64,000 nt of DNA from Amborella trichopoda (taxonomy: Eukaryota; Streptophyta; Magnoliopsida; Amborellales; Amborellaceae): NCBI RefSeq assembly GCF_000471905.2, contig NW_006495273.1, positions 5,895,747 to 5,959,746 of the forward strand, given 5' to 3'. This document shows positions 33,191 through 46,900 of the stretch, in pieces; positions within the stretch are counted from its first letter, which is position 1; each line of letters begins with the position of its first letter. Position numbers and translations under genes: made by a program. Below the pieces are notes generated by a model that was not told where the DNA came from, ran no database searches, and saw nothing but the letters and a program-made list of their open reading frames with translations.

Positions 33191-36100
33191 TTTATGAAGA
33201 TATTATGTCAAAATCCAGGGATTTGGATATTGAAGAACGGGAATCAAGTAACATTATTTTGGAAGATGTTATATTGAGAAATGATCTGAATAGACAATTA
33301 TATGAGTGTTTAAAAGCTGAATAAATATATTGGAGACAAACATCAAAGATCAGGCGGTGGAAATAAGGTGATTTGAATACAAGGTTTTTCCATATAATGG
33401 CAAATACTAGGAAATGTGTAATAGCTTGCAAGGTCTAAAAATAGATGGGGTGTTAGAAGGGGATGAAAAAGGAATGGAAGATGTTATTACCAAGCATTAT
33501 TAAGAGGCTTTTACTGCTGGATATACACCCATTACAAATTTCCGCAAGGTTTCTTTTCATAAACTCCTAGGTGATAAGACTATGTAGATTGAGTGACTTT
33601 TTACTCAAATTGAAATAAAGGAAGTTGTATTTAGCCTGGCTGGGGATAGGGCACTAGGGCCAAATGGATTTTCTTTGAGGTTTTTTTAAAATTATTGGGA
33701 CTTTGTCAGATTTGAAGTTATAGACATTGTAATGGAGTTCTACCATAATGGGTTTGTCAATACAAGTTTAAATTATACTTTTATTGCCTTGATTCCAAAA
33801 AAAAAAAGCATGATTGAAAAATTACAGGATATCAGACCTATTAGTTTACTTACTAGTCTTTATAAAATAATTGCTAAATGTCGTGTAATAAAGGTTAAAA
33901 ACTGTATTGCTTTTAGTCATCAAAGAGCCACAATCTGCTTTTATACAAGATAGGCAAATTACTTATAGCATTGTATGTGCTTAGGAAATCATTAGCTCTC
34001 GATTAGCTAAAAAAAGAAACTGGGATTGTGTGCAAAATAGACATGGAAAAGGCTTATTATTTTATTTAATACCTATAAACACTATGGGATTTGGTGAAAA
34101 ATAGATTATGTGGATTAAAGATTGTTTAGAAACAACTCATTTTTCAGTCTTTATTAATGGTAAACTAAAAGGTTTCTTTAAAGCATCTAGGGGTATTCGT
34201 CAAGGAGATCCATTATCCTCTTTTTTGTTTACTATAATGGGAGAGATTTTTAGTGTGATGCTAACATCGGTGGTTAATTTTAGCTTATTGAAATGTTTTC
34301 AAGTGAAAGCAAATGGGACAATAGTATCACATCTGCAATATGTGGATGATACTCTAATTTTCTGTGGGGCAAATGAGTTGGAAATACAAACTCTTAAGAG
34401 ATTCCTAAGAGTATTTGAGGTGGTTATTGGTCAAAAAGTAAACCTTAAAAAAACCCATTTGATAGGTGTAGCATGTGATGAGCAAAGGTTAAAGAATTTG
34501 CATTGAAGGTGTACTGTGAGTATTGATTATTTTCCACTGAAATACCTTGCTTTGCCTCTGTTTGATAATGTTAGAACTATTTCTCTTTGGGATCCTTTGA
34601 TTCAAAAATAGCAATACAAGTTAGATTCCTAAAAATTTAAACTGCTATCTTTGGGGGGTCGTATAACGCTTCTTAAAACTGCTTTGTCCAATGTACCAAT
34701 CTATTATATGTCTTTGTCCAAGATGCCAAGCAAGATTGTTAGAAGATTGGAAGGTTTGATGAGAAGATATTTGTGGGTGGGTACTAAGGAGAAGAAGAAA
34801 TATAATTTGGTTAAATAGATAAAAAATTTGAAACTTATGAATAGTGCATTACTTGTGGAGATGTGCAAAGGAAAAAAATCAGTTATAGAGGCAAATTCTT
34901 GTAGAAAAATATGTGGAAGACAGGAGTCATGGTTTGGCTGCTAAACAGACAAACACAAAGGGTATTTTGTATATTTAGAAAGGTATTTTGGCTCACAGAG
35001 TTTTCTTTCTCAGTAACTTAAGAAAGGTTGTGGGGAAAGGCGATACTAAAAAGTTTTGGCATAAAAAATGAGTGGGGAACAGTGACTTAAAATCTCAGTT
35101 TGCTAATTTGTTTGCTAAAACAAATACGGAAAGCTGTTTGGTCAGTGAAATGGTGACTTATAATGGATTTTTTGTATGTTGGAATGTGAGTTGTTCTTAT
35201 AGAAGAGTTAGCGATGTGGTTTTAGATGAGTATATGTAATGTTTAAGGATGTTAAGGTGTGTGTTTTACTGCCTTGAAAAACCAAGTAGAATTATTTGTG
35301 AACCTAGCAGAAGTGGGTGTTTTTCTATGAGCTCGGCTTACAAATTGTTCAGTTAGATGTTTTGATAAAGAAGCAAGTAAACTATGAAAATGGCCTATGC
35401 CTTTAAAGATTTGTGCTTGGTTATGGTTAGTTAAACTTTGTAGAATTTTAACCATTGATATGTTAATGAAAAAAGAGCATATTATTGTAAATGTTTGTAT
35501 TCTTTGCAAACAGGGTGCAGAATCTGTTGATCACTTGTTTCTGAGGTGTCCGTTTGTTAAAGCAATTTGGTGTTGGGTGGAGTTAAATGGAAATTGTCCT
35601 GAGGGGATTTATAGTCTTTTGGGTTATTGGATGACCGCTGGGATGGGGAAAAAAGGCAGAATAATTTGGAAAATTATTGGAGCTACTGTCATGTAGGAAA
35701 CATGGAAGAAGAGGAATAGGAGATGCTTTGAAGACAAATGTTTGTCTGTGAATGAATTGATAGAAAAAATACGGGTGACAGTAGCAGAAATTGTGAGTAT
35801 TAATGATAATTGGTGGGGTGTTTCTAGATTAGACATGTTGCATAATCTCAGTGTGTTAATTAGACAAAAAACAGATAAGAAAATCGTGATAGGCTTATGG
35901 AAGAGGCCTAGATATAGTTCGATCAAACTAAATTTTGATGGGTGTTCTTTGGTAGGTATAGTGAGAGATTGGGAAGGCAAAGTCTTATTGAAATTTCATG
36001 GTTCTATAGGAGTAGTAACTGCGAATGAGGCTGAGCTTCGAGCAGTGTTACAGGGGATTAAATTAATAAAGGATTTCAATAAACTTTTGGAAATTGAAGG

Positions 36101-36460
36101 GGACTCCATGAATACAGCGAAATGGTTAAATAAAGGGACGGAATAGACTCCATGAATATAGTGAAATGGTTAAATAAAGAGATGGAATACCCATGGAGGT
36201 TTCATAGTCTTATTGATGAAGTGATTGGTTGTTGCAGGGAGATCCTGTGAGACACATCTATCGTGAAAGAAATATGGAGGCTGATGGCTTATCAAAAGGC
36301 GACTGTTTCTGAGTTGGTTGTTGAAAAGTTTGATTAGATGTTGGTTTTTTTTTGTTTGCTTTTACTTCTGTTATTTGGTTTTGTTTCCGGTTTAGGTTGT
36401 AATTGCTAATTGTTTGAAAATATATGATACAAGTACCTTTCATCAAAATAAAATATAATA
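33191..36460 (+). mobile_element. Decayed L1-like LINE: RT, zf-RVT and RNase H
   Basis: Conserved blocks occur in L1 order, broken by many stops and frameshifts: the linker GDLNTRFFHIMANTRK (about 33372-33420); RT with FIALIPKKKS and IRPISLLTSLYKI (33780-33870); GIRQGDPLSSFLF (34194) and the catalytic YVDD (34339-34350); the zf-RVT finger CILCKQG...DHLFLRC (35497-35555); and RNase H with IKLNFDGCSL (35923) and EGDSMNTAKWL (36099). No endonuclease domain is visible, so it is 5'-truncated or diverged. The A/T-rich 3' end at about 36440-36460 contains AATAAAATATAATAAAA. RNase H after RT is typical of plant L1 lineages. Confidence 0.9.
36102..36189 (+). repeat. 44-bp tandem duplication in the LINE RNase H region
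   Basis: GACTCCATGAATA(C/T)AG(C/T)G and the following 27 bp are repeated (36102-36145, 36146-36189) with a few substitutions, giving a stop at the junction. Confidence 0.85.
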
Positions 36461-37878
36461 AAACGGTATAGACGTAATTTTCCCTTCTTTAATACTTTCA
36501 TGGTTGTTAGACTCATCGTGATAACCCACGACAAATTTAAAGTAGCCCATGTGTTCCCATCTACTATGGTCTATTGACGAAAAACAAACATTGTACCCTA
36601 CCCATTTAAAGAACATGGACAAAAGACGGATTATGTACCATAAGATTGTTTATCTTGCACAAATTACCTCGAGCTTTCATATTTGAAATCCGATAGCTCA
36701 ATGTGTTTAAACATCCATCTCATAGCGTACTTTGGATACCTGAATAACCATTGAAGCACTTTGGATACCTGAATAACCATCGAAGATCGTTGAAGTGTCT
36801 TAACTCTTGGAAATATAGAGTGTTGAGGACAAAAATATTTGGGGGAGTTACCATTTTTATCTAGGACCAAGAGTTTACCTAGGACCAAGAGGCTTGATAT
36901 TAAGAAATTAAGTAAAAGCCCCTCGTAAGAAGGCTTGCAAGAAGGCTGGCTTGAGATTTCTTGTAAAAACCCCAACCCCTGTTAGTTGATGACACAAGAA
37001 GAATATTTCAATTTTTTTTTATTCCATAGATTATTCCTCTTATTGTATGCACAAAAGGGTAGGAGCCATATGAAATGGAAATCTCACATACAGTTCTAGT
37101 AAGGATTCAAGAAATATTGATTTATTTGATTTTTTATTATTCTTTTTATTTTTTTTTACCTAGTCTATAAAAGAATGGTAGGTTATTTCAGAAGTTTAGT
37201 CTATGACTTTTCCTTCTCTCTAGTTCTACTCTTAGTGTTTTCTCTCTCTTTCTCAAACCCCCCAAATATTCAGGAGATGCAAGCACAATTGAATCGTTAA
37301 TATTGCAACCTCAAACATTTCAAGACTTTTTGAGGCCTCCAAGTCCACAATATAAATCAGGGGCATGACTTATAACATGTTCATGAATGAAGAATGTTTT
37401 AGTATTGTCAAAAAAAAATATTTAATGTTTAGCATCAACCAGTAGACATTCTTATTCATCTAATTTTATTGCCATATGTATGAATCAAAAGCCAGTACAA
37501 AGAATGGTTACTGGTACTGCTATTAAAACCTAGGCCAATACTCCCTTTGGAGGCATTTGGCATTAGTTTTACATGACATTCCATAGTCACTGATCATACA
37601 GTAGCCCACCCTTTTGATTTAAGAGAGCGCGTATGGTTCATTAAAACAAGGATCATAGAGAGAAGTCTTCTCTCTATTACAGTGGAAAACACGTCACGGT
37701 GGTAAAAGCCGCTTCGTAAACCTCGATGCAAGGTGTTGTTCAGGACCTATCAACTGAAGCTCAAAAGAAATTAAAGTAACAGTGATAAGGAAATAATTTT
37801 TCATTGGGAAACATCCACTCTCTATCGTTTCATCTGTCACGTTGCTGAAAATTATGAGACAGGTATTGGCATAAGGAG
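36461..37878 (-). other. Spacer and probable 3' UTR of the RH1-like gene
   Basis: No gene. A short tandem repeat, TTTGGATACCTGAATAACCA, occurs twice at about 36730-36785. The part near 37879 should be the helicase 3' UTR. Confidence 0.4.
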
Positions 37879-37988
37879 CTACCCTTTCTCTCTCTTGGGT
37901 TTTTGATTCCCAGTTCTCGCAGACAAAGAACCACTAAAACGTCTCCTTGACTTTTCAGACTGCACCTTTTCTTTCAACTTCTCCAATG
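37879..37988 (-). CDS. RH1: RH1-like gene, last exon and stop
   Basis: Encodes ALEKLKEKVQSEKSRRRFSG and a basic tail ending KREKG, then TAG at 37879-37881. The ALEKLKE motif matches the RH1 C-terminus. Confidence 0.92.
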
Positions 37989-40900
37989 CTGTTAGGATTC
38001 ACAATAGGGATTAGCGCAAGGCAGAAAAGTAAAAGGGGTCATCCCGTGCATTAAAGGAATTTGTACTTACCAGAAGAATAAACAGGCCTGAGATTTTCAA
38101 CAGTTTCGACAGGTATAGAGTAGGTCCTAGATCCATCAGAACCTGCCTTCTTCAGCAGCTTTCTATATCGCTTGATCTGTTGATCAAAAAAAGAAGAAAG
38201 AAAATGCTTGATCCGTTGATCAAAAAAAAGAAGAAAGAAATCGCTTGATCTGTTGATCAAAAAAAAAGAAGAAAGAAATGGAGAAAACAAAATTTAGAAC
38301 ATGAACAAAATGTGCAATAGATTATTTATAATGCATTATCAGCTGCACCGGACTGAAATGGAATGGGCGGACCACTACAAATGAAAAAATTGTTCAAGTG
38401 AGAACTTTCAATCACCAGTTGAAACTCTATGCCTACCACTGAACACTACACAATGCCTCATAAATTGAGGAGAGCGAGCATACTATGCTCCCCCAGAGCA
38501 AATTGTGCGCTACTCCCTCAGTCAAAAGACCTACTTGGGAGAATTTTTTCAGTTTGAAATTTTAGGAACCACCTAAGAATCAGTATACAATAATTTGAAA
38601 AAAAAAAAAAAATTTGAATTTGGAGTTTTTTTGGTACTTAGATCTCACCTTTCAAAAATTGGACAATCTCTGTTCAATCTTGAGGCATTATTTTTTCCTA
38701 TCACATAGAGAGAGTTCAAGTACGAATTCTTGTTTTTTCTTTCTTTTTGTTTTCTTTAACTGAGGTTAATCTATGGTTGAAGAGGTTATATTCCCAAAAT
38801 TTGCGATCCTAAGATTACTCTTTTATTGTGACACTAGTGCTCTCAACAGCAAATTAGACACCACTTAGGCATCAATTAGAACCCAGTTGATTAAGAAATG
38901 CCACAATGGTTACACACGTATGCACACTACAATAAAACAATTGGATGTCTCAACTATGGGTATGGTTTCGATAAGGTCGCAACCTTAAACAATCCAATTA
39001 AGGCGCGCCTCTAAATTTTATCATAAATATAATTTTGGTATCAATATTTTTTAAGATGGCTTGAGAATCTATTTTCATCTCTAATCATAAAACTTTAAAC
39101 GCTAACAATGGTTCAAATCAAGTAGATCTATAAACACCTGAAAATCTTGAAAATGAACGGTCCAGATAATGTGTTGCAAGATACACTATTTCTCGGACTT
39201 GAAATCTTTTTTTCTTTTCATATTCAATCATCTCAATGTCGAGATGATCAATTAGAGGGGTTTTCCAACATCAAACAACCTTTTATGATGGATTTTTGAG
39301 GTGCACCTTTAATTCTACATTTTAAGGTTGCAACCTTATATAAACTTTTCCCTTCAACTATTGCTAGAAGTCCTACCTCAATTCATCAAAAACAATTCTC
39401 GCATATAATTTTTAAAAAATAATTAATTTTATGGAATACATGAAATGACAATAATATTATCATATTTTTTTTAGACATTAATTATTATTTTTTAATGATT
39501 TTATATTTAACAAATTTACAGCAAGATAAAATAATTGGATTTTTTTTTTAACATTCTTTAAAAAGTTCCGTATTTATAAAAGTTTTTAATTTGAACTCTT
39601 CTTTGTTGTAAAAATACGTAACGTGAATTCAACATAAGAGATTTAAATTTTTTGGAAATACAGGAGATGGGAGCCCTAATATCCCTGCACGAGAGAGAAT
39701 CTAGAAATTCTAAACTTACTCATTGCCTTTGAGTTTTTTGAAAAATTGGAGGGAATAAGGAGTCATAAAAAGGAATTTAAAATCCACATGTTCATTCTCC
39801 CTTTATACACATATACCTACATATATATAGTTATTATAAGATGTACCACGCTAATGGTGATACTAGAAACCTCAACTCCAAACTTTTTGACAATAGACTA
39901 CCCTTTTATTAATGAAAACTACTTGATCGTTTCCTTTTTTACCATGCGGAGGGCATTGAGTGTAATTATAATCAAAATTTCAAATTTAAAAACTAGCAGT
40001 TGCAGTTGAGTAAATTTTTTTTTACAAAATCAGATGCGTCTGAAATTTGTGCGCATTTACATCTCACCATTACAGACCCAAGAAAATATAAGATCAAATA
40101 TAAAATGACTAAAATAGCCCTGAAATATTTTTAGGGTTTGGTCATTCTTAGTGTTTAAATTATTTTCTTATATTTCATACATGTGTACTTCGCAGAACAA
40201 CCCCCAAAATTTCAGGTAAATTCGATATGTAAAATCGAACAATAAATAAAAGTTTCAAAAATTTGAAAATTTGGATCATTCACAGACATTCAATGCCCTC
40301 CCCAGACTTGATAAAAAGGACAAGATTGAGGTAATTTTAATTAATGTAAGGGCAACTTATTACCAAAAATTTTGGAGTAAAGGTTTCTAAAATCACCATT
40401 AGGAATTATAGGATAACCCAACTCCGCCTTGGCAGGCCCCAAGCCCGGGTAAAGGAGGGTTGTCTTAGGTAGGCAGCCAGAGTAAAACTTTGTCAAATCT
40501 TATCATGAATCCTAAACCTACGAGTAGAAGAACAGAACAAGATTCATGCATCAACCTCAAATAGTTGGGATAAAGATGATTCTAAAGCAACCCACATCTA
40601 TCTACTTATCTATCTATCTATCTACATGTGTGTCAAAGTAAAGGATTTGGTTAGTGTTACCTCTACGACATTTATGGAGGGCTGGGATGCAGTTGTTTGG
40701 GCCTAAATTTTTACATGCTCTTGGAACCAGAAAACAAGATTATGAACTAAATTTCAATGGAAACCCAGAAAATATTCTCTTTTGAGAGAAGAAGTGCAAT
40801 TGTCCACTTTAGGAAAGAAAAAATGGTGCAATACCGAGTCCCCAGGGGGATTTGTTTGACCCCAAATTTTGTACATTGCCTCAACATCAAAGATAAACAA

Positions 40901-43900
40901 TAATGAGATAAAACAAAACTAATTATGAGTTCTTTACATCAACCGACCCATCAATTGAAAGATGAACAGCCCATATTCACTATTGGCACAGGATTTTTAA
41001 GGCACTCCTAAGGTGCAACTTTTCTTTATTTCTTTCTCTTTTCTTGTTCCTTTAATTTTTTCTTTTTGGGGCATGGTCTCTAGGATGCATAGGGCAAACA
41101 GCCTACTAGCATAGGTTTTGAACTACAGTGGACACTGTAGCTATCCAGAGTTCCCCCAGGGGCAGACGAAGTCGCTATATGCTCTAGGAGGAAGCACAAC
41201 ATCAAAAATGCTTTCTTCAAGTTAGAGCTAATTTTTATGCTTTTTCTGGTATTTTATCTCAGTTCTTATGAGCTGTTCACTGACTGGGCCAAGTTCTTTA
41301 ATTTAGTTCTATGGCCGATGTAGTCACCCATAATAGATTTTTGGAGGGTGAATAGATCTTCTTTCAGGCGATAGCAGGCTTCATTTTAATTTACTTATGA
41401 TTGGTTTGAGTAAGATGTCAAGGAGCTTAATAAGAACAAAGATTCAAGCCTAAATTGGGAGTCATAAGTTGCATGCTTCTCTCTGGAAGTTCCCTTCCAA
41501 ATCTTGTCAGAGCTTCATTTAGTGGCCTTCCTTCTGTCATATTTGGTCATCCTTCAAGGTTATATGCTTCTGTCAATTGCAGCATATGCATGCAAGATCC
41601 ATCTTCAAAATCAATGTGTGTTATGACAAGAGAACAAGACTTTCACCTTCTCATATGGTAATAAGTGATGGAAAATTCAATTTCAAGAATTCACCTTCCA
41701 CTACAGGAATCCAATATATAATAATACGCTAAAGCTAAACCAGAAACAAGTCAAATTATAAACTTATTCAAAAAAATGAAATAGCAAGCATATTTAAAAG
41801 CCACTTGGATTACAAAACTACATCCACCCAAGAAAAACAAAAGATAATTAAAGTGCTAAAAGCACATAACATAATAAAATCTGCATATCCTCGTTTCATG
41901 CAATAAAGTTTGAACAAAAATGCTTTTCAAGAGCAAGACAGGTTCAAAAAGCCATTGATGCATGGCAGTTGAGCCATGGAGCTTGTTCAACATGTGTTCC
42001 TTCTTCTTGAAACAGCATGTTTGCCCACAATGTCTTCATGTAAAATCTTAACACAAAACCTTCAACCATTTAAAGTGTATGTTATACATTTTTGACATAC
42101 TTTCATCATTTAAATGTGTCACACTAGTGTTATAACTAATCTCATGTTTAGTAAGAACATTGTAAGTTTCTTATTTATTTATGTTTAGTACCATATTTGG
42201 GTTGATCAATTAAACATACTGTACAAGTTTTAGCGAGTGCAGCTCATATCATAGGCTGTCATCACAATTCTCACGAATCAACCAGTACCCTGGAGATTAT
42301 CAACAAAGTCCCTAACAAAGTCCCTCGCAACAACAATGGTCTTATGGAAGAAGTATCCTAAAAGACATTAATCCCTTTATATACAAGTCGAGAACAACAC
42401 ATTACCTCCTCCCTTCGCAATAAGGTGAAACAACGACCAGGCCGACCTGCCCTGGCAGTTCGGCCAGCACGGTGAATGTATGTCTTGACATTGTTGGGCA
42501 TATCATAGTTGATAACATTGGCAATCCCATCAACATCCATCCCACGAGTCATAGCATCTGAGGCAACAAGAACCTGTAGCTCTCCAGCTCGAAAGGCATC
42601 TAGTGTATTACTGAAATGAAAGTTTTCCATCTTACGGAACAAAACTATTACAAAGTAAAGAATAGATAGCAATCAGATGACAAGAAAAGTTGTCTGATAC
42701 ATATCAAAAATTATATAATGACAGCATAACCTGCATGTACATACAATCATGCTAGTTAAACATAAATTATCACACAAACAGAAAAATATACCTCCGAACA
42801 GATTGACGCTGAAGTCTCGAATATTGACTTATCTTGAGTGGCAACTCAGTAAAGCATTTTAATAGGATGCTTAGCCTCTGTGTTGACTCTATGGATGATG
42901 TAAAAATGATACTTTTCTCTTCTTTCAAGCCTTGTAGAAGTGCCACCAGATACAAGGGTTTAAGCTTTGATTCACAGAACTGCAACTCAAAATGAAAATT
43001 GAAATAAGCCAAGACTAACTGTAGTACGACAAAAAACCAGAAAGTCAGACATGCAAATTAGAGTCAGTATAATGCATCCATTTGAAAATGTCTAGATGTA
43101 ACAAATCAAGACTCTAGTATAAGTTGAGCATATACTGATACCGTCACAATATGACACTGACATCAATACCATATACTTCTATGTAAAACATGATATAAAC
43201 ATAAAAATGTATTAAGAATAAAATATAAAAATTTATGATATATGTAAGTTCTCACTATTAAAATAGATAATATAATACATGTAGAACATAAAGTGAATAT
43301 TTTAAGGAAATTTTACCAAAATATAGATCACTTTTAAAGTCGTCATCATCATCATTGAAGCTTTTTCCCAATTAATTGAAGTACATGAATCCTAGTCTGT
43401 CATTCTACTTTATTAAGGGTCATACCTTCAGGGACACCATAAGTCCCTATATCTTTTCTCACTACTTCCAACTATGTCCTTTGGGCCTACCCCTTGCCCT
43501 TTTCAAGCCTTCTACTTGAATTAACTCACACGTCCTAACAGGTGCTGTACTGAGTTTGCGCCACATATGGCCAGCCCACCTAAGTCTAATTTCTCTCATC
43601 TTATCACCTATTGGTGTCACACCAAAATTCTCTAGAATCTATTCATTTCGAATTCTATCGCTTCATTTCGAATTATCCAAATATCGATCACTTTTAAAGT
43701 ATTTAACATTTTATTATTTTCTAATATTCTAACTCAAAATCATGTGTATTTCGATGGATATTTTGAAATTAAATCAACAGAGATGCTAAAATCTTCAATA
43801 GATCATACTTTAGCTATAAACAAACTCCACATGGTTTAAAGATCGTTTTAAGGGTAACGATCCAATAGAAAGTTGCCAAGAAGTTACATGAAGTGAGAGT

Positions 43901-46900
43901 CCACAAATGTTGCTTCATATCCAACTTCGAGATTACTTCAGTAATTGCCATTTATAACTTATTTGCATCCCAAGGTTGAATAAAGAACCAAAAGTTGTGG
44001 ACCTTTTCTTATACTAACACTCAAAGGAACTTTTTACTACAAAAATATATTTCCCTATTTTAAAATACAGTAAATGACTTCATGGACCCAGGGTCCAAAG
44101 TGTTCATTTGGACATGTTGGTCATGCTCCACCATAGAAATGCTTATAGGACCCTAAAGCTCTCAAACGATCTTTACAACACACTAATATCTTTTTCTTTT
44201 TTTTTTTTGAGAACAAGACACTAATATCATTTCACTGAAAAAACAAAAAAAGATTTTGAGCTCAAAAAGTGACCCAAATCAAACTCTCCTCCAATAACAG
44301 ATCTGGACCATCCATTTGATTGGCATCAGATCTGGGGAATTTGGAGCTCAAAGGCAATTTCTTTAATTGATCTAGGGATAAATCAAGGATTATTCGAAAA
44401 GATTTTAGGTCATCAAAACATCCCTAACTATGTGTTTTAGCCATGCGTCCAAATGTATCCATCAAATATGCACCCTTGAGATGTATGAAGTACCAAATAT
44501 ATATTAATATAATAATGAAACACAGTGTATCTTTACAAATACACCATAATGTATAATATACAATACTGTGTTTAAATCCTAACTACACACACGCACACAT
44601 ACTGTGACAATTGAGATATCTCAATGAATTGTTTTCCAATATATGCATGTTTATTCATATCATGGACTTTGGAAAATGTCAATGTCTCCTCCCCTCTCCC
44701 TAAAACCTGCATCCCTATTTAATATTTTCATTCATATGACAAGCAATACCAGTTTGATTGATTCGAGCTGTTCAGGTAGTTGGTAACGTTTCCTTGACCC
44801 ACCACTCGTCATGAGCAATGGATGGTGCAGATCAAGCTGAGAAAGCTTGCTAGGATCCCGGGTTAGCGTTGCTGAAAGAATCATCTTCACAAGTCTTGGG
44901 TAACATTTACCATTGAAATCCCTCTCCACACCCCTGGGTAGTATACCATGGCAATATAAATGTAAAATAGCCATGTTAAACAGCACTTTAAAAATTTATG
45001 TTTTAAATGGATAAAAAATTAAAAACATGAAATTACATTCTCCTTATGGTCGTCAAGCAGGTCGTCAAGCAGCCAGGCATTCTGTAGTTTGCAGCACTTC
45101 TTGGACAGGCAACCATCCTTTTTGTATTCAATTGAGATAGATGAAGCACAGTGGGCAACCATGACTGATACGCCTCTCTAAGTAATCTATCAGTTTCATC
45201 AACTACCTGTATATTTTTTTATCCATGAGTCTCTGCAGCATTGCTGTTACAATAATTTGTAATTATACAAATATGTAGAGAGAGAAAGATAGAGAGAGAG
45301 AGAGAGATGAATCTCCAAATATGAGCACAATTGAACAAGATAGAATGTCACAGCTTGAATATAACTAAGCCCTGATTTTGTTGGTTTGGTGACGTGTACA
45401 GAAAGAATCATAGTGGATCATACAATTTAGTGGGAGTGTGTGTATTGATTGACTGAACTACGGTTAGCTTCTCTAAGGCCCTGATCATATCCATAACCCC
45501 TCACCTTAGGCATATGGCACTACTGAAGAGATTTCAAGAGGGTGATCCATTGTCGGAAAGATGCCCAAGGATGGTTTGCAGGCCAAGGGAGTTTCGTGAT
45601 CCCCTATATGTAGATGTAGGCCCGTGAGAGCGAGGGCTAATCCTCAGAAAACTTCTACACGGCATGTACATATGACAGCCATATATAGAAAAGCAACCCT
45701 CCAAAGGGATACGTGTAGATATGCATAAAACGATTCCCCCTTGCACTGTAGTGATACGTGCACGTGAGTTGCTATTAAGTGGGGGAACCTGTAATCCACA
45801 TTATGAAATTGTGGTTTCACTATTTATTGGCCAGCTTTCACAAGCCAATCATGAGTTCCTGCATGGAACCGTAGGTCATGGGTCTCGTTGGGTTGGTTTG
45901 AGAAGATAGTCGATGTCCAGAATTACTAGACCGAGTGGAGTGCTCTAAATGTCGATTTTCTTGAGTCATAGCTGCTAATTCACATTTAGAATTTTTTGGG
46001 TTTCAGTCTTTAAAATGTTTGTGATTTTTAGAAATTTCTCAAGAATGTTTTAGAATCCTTTTCAGCAAATAAAAAACCCTAAAAGGGAGTTTTCTAATTT
46101 CCAAAAATCCTAGGGCATTGTGGACTCTATGTGGGGGGCGAAGAGTCTAGCCCCACTTGTTGGGGTCCCCACATGGGGGTGGGACATGAGGTGCACATAG
46201 CCCACACATCCTAGCCTAGGGAGGATACCCATGTCTTTTCATTTTTGTTAAGGAATAAGTTATGTCTTTTAATTATTGTTAAAGAAGTAAACCTCCTGAA
46301 ATCTTTGAAAAAGATTTTGTGTGCTTAGTTTGAGGGAGTAGAGAATATTTTAGGTTTGAAAATTATTCTTTAAAATCTTTTTTATTTGACCAAATCTCTT
46401 TGACTTTGAATTCATACAATCTCTTTGTGAGAGAAGAGGAAGCTCTAGTCAAGATAGAAGATGTTTTGTATCCTAGGTCGACTAGAAGTGGATATGAGTC
46501 AAATAATTAGGGGATAAGGTTCCTAGATTCCTCCCTAATCATGATGGCTAATTCACAGGATGGATGGCTCAGATTTGTTTCTCTCTCACCTCATAGCTTA
46601 CCTGGAACTCCTATGGCAGGAAGAATTCTATATCAAATAGGCATACCTCGACCCACCTTGGAGGCTATAAATTGAGGTAGACCCCCGTCATTGTCACCAT
46701 ATGAACTTCTAGCTTGTCTCTCTCTCCCCTTCTCTCATCTCCACGCCTCTCTCCCTCTCTCTTCTAAAGTCCCAATGGTGTGGCATGCACCACCCTAGAA
46801 ATCCTGTCCACAAGGTTTCATAGAGGGGCACGCCCAATCCATTCCTAAAAAGGGAAGGTGCCACTTGTGGCATACCTTAGAGAGGTCCAAAAGGGTCTAG

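Larger units (their letters stand above)
42980..44749 (-). other. RH1 intron with RTE tail and LINE stub
   Basis: Holds the RTE tail at 43341-43665 and a 27-bp poly-T insertion at 44191-44217. The rest is unassigned A/T-rich sequence. Confidence 0.5.

Noticed and set aside
38051..38290. 79-codon minus-strand frame beginning MFSPFLSSFF
   Set aside because: Only the part from 38176 downward is exon; the upstream part is the translated acceptor repeat, and the end reads into an intron.
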